Assembly (NCBI GenBank): GCA_021793635.1
Contig: JAJYSI010000211.1
Location: 1-6,351, forward strand
Reading direction: 5' to 3'
DNA from: Bacteroidota bacterium
GTDB taxonomy: Bacteria > Bacteroidota > Ignavibacteria > Ignavibacteriales > Ignavibacteriaceae
DNA length: 6,351 nt
How positions within the stretch are numbered: position 1 is the stretch's first letter; each line of letters starts with the position of its first letter. Both the position numbers and the translations under genes were made by a program. The notes under the pieces are model-generated. The model searched no databases. It saw only the letters and a list, made by a program, of their open reading frames with translations, and was not told the origin of the DNA. Shown piece by piece: positions 6,187 to 6,351 of this stretch.

Positions 6187-6351
6187 AATCTTGTTCAACT
6201 AACACGTTTAAGTTATTTTCGACAATCTGTTTTCTAAGCTTCCTGTTTTCCTCCGACTTAATAAATTGTTCACATGCTATTCTCGCGGCTGCCGCCACAC
6301 GTAAATCCCGCTCGACCCCGTAGGCTTTTAACTTTTCATAACTTTTTTTTG
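6185..6351 (-). CDS. 3' end of an unidentified gene (cut by the right edge)
   Basis: The last 54 full codons of a gene are visible, open to the window edge and ending in TAA at 6185-6187. The peptide is helical and charged (YEKLKAYGVERDLRVAAAAR, then IACEQFIKSEENRKLRKQI and an acidic end LVEQD). There is no start codon in this frame within the window. The product cannot be identified from this fragment. It lies 55 bases upstream of the 144-aa gene, on the same strand, and is probably in the same operon. The stop codon is part of the A-rich run that forms the T-run of the plus-strand terminator. Confidence 0.65.
   Translation of the reverse strand, partial: KKSYEKLKAYGVERDLRVAAAARIACEQFIKSEENRKLRKQIVENNLNVLVEQD

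Noticed and set aside
6130..6198. Longer start at TTG 6198 for the 144-aa gene
   Set aside because: It overlaps the upstream stop, translates the hairpin and T-run region into low-complexity sequence, and has no ribosome site.
1..6351. tRNA (including an amber suppressor), CRISPR array, insertion sequence or integrase
   Set aside because: I saw no cloverleaf-like gene, no regularly spaced array, and no transposase or recombinase motifs in any frame.

Overview
The window looks like part of a phage or prophage genome from a bacterium that uses Shine-Dalgarno initiation. It is moderately AT-rich, all genes lie on the minus strand, and most are spaced by a few bases or overlap as ATGA. Clear AAGGAG/AAAGGA ribosome sites suggest a Bacillota-type host, but that is a weak inference and I do not recognise a specific phage.

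Transcription runs from high to low coordinates. At the right edge is the 3' end of an unidentified gene (6185-6351). After a gap holding a strong hairpin come a 144-aa protein of unknown function (5695-6129), a 72-aa protein (5480-5698), a replisome-organiser/initiator protein (4656-5477) and a DnaB-type replicative helicase (3292-4659). The last four genes form a tightly coupled replication module. The middle of the initiator gene carries clustered direct and inverted repeats, which makes it a candidate replication origin like the one inside phage lambda O.

A 57-bp gap (3235-3291) with a palindrome and a promoter-like sequence separates this from a second module. That module has two small helical proteins of exactly 98 aa each (2935-3231 and 2620-2916), an intergenic hairpin, and a large tail tape-measure-like gene that runs off the left edge.

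The most interesting feature is the tape-measure gene. Its 366-codon first part ends in an amber TAG (1432-1434). The same reading frame then continues for 477 stop-free codons to position 1, with protein-like sequence on both sides and no convincing restart site. No other gene here ends in TAG (five TAA, two TGA). The options are an amber codon read as an amino acid (late-gene recoding or programmed readthrough), a fresh nonsense mutation, or two separate genes that happen to share a frame. The window alone cannot decide, but it should be annotated as a possible single gene of at least 844 codons, 1-2532.
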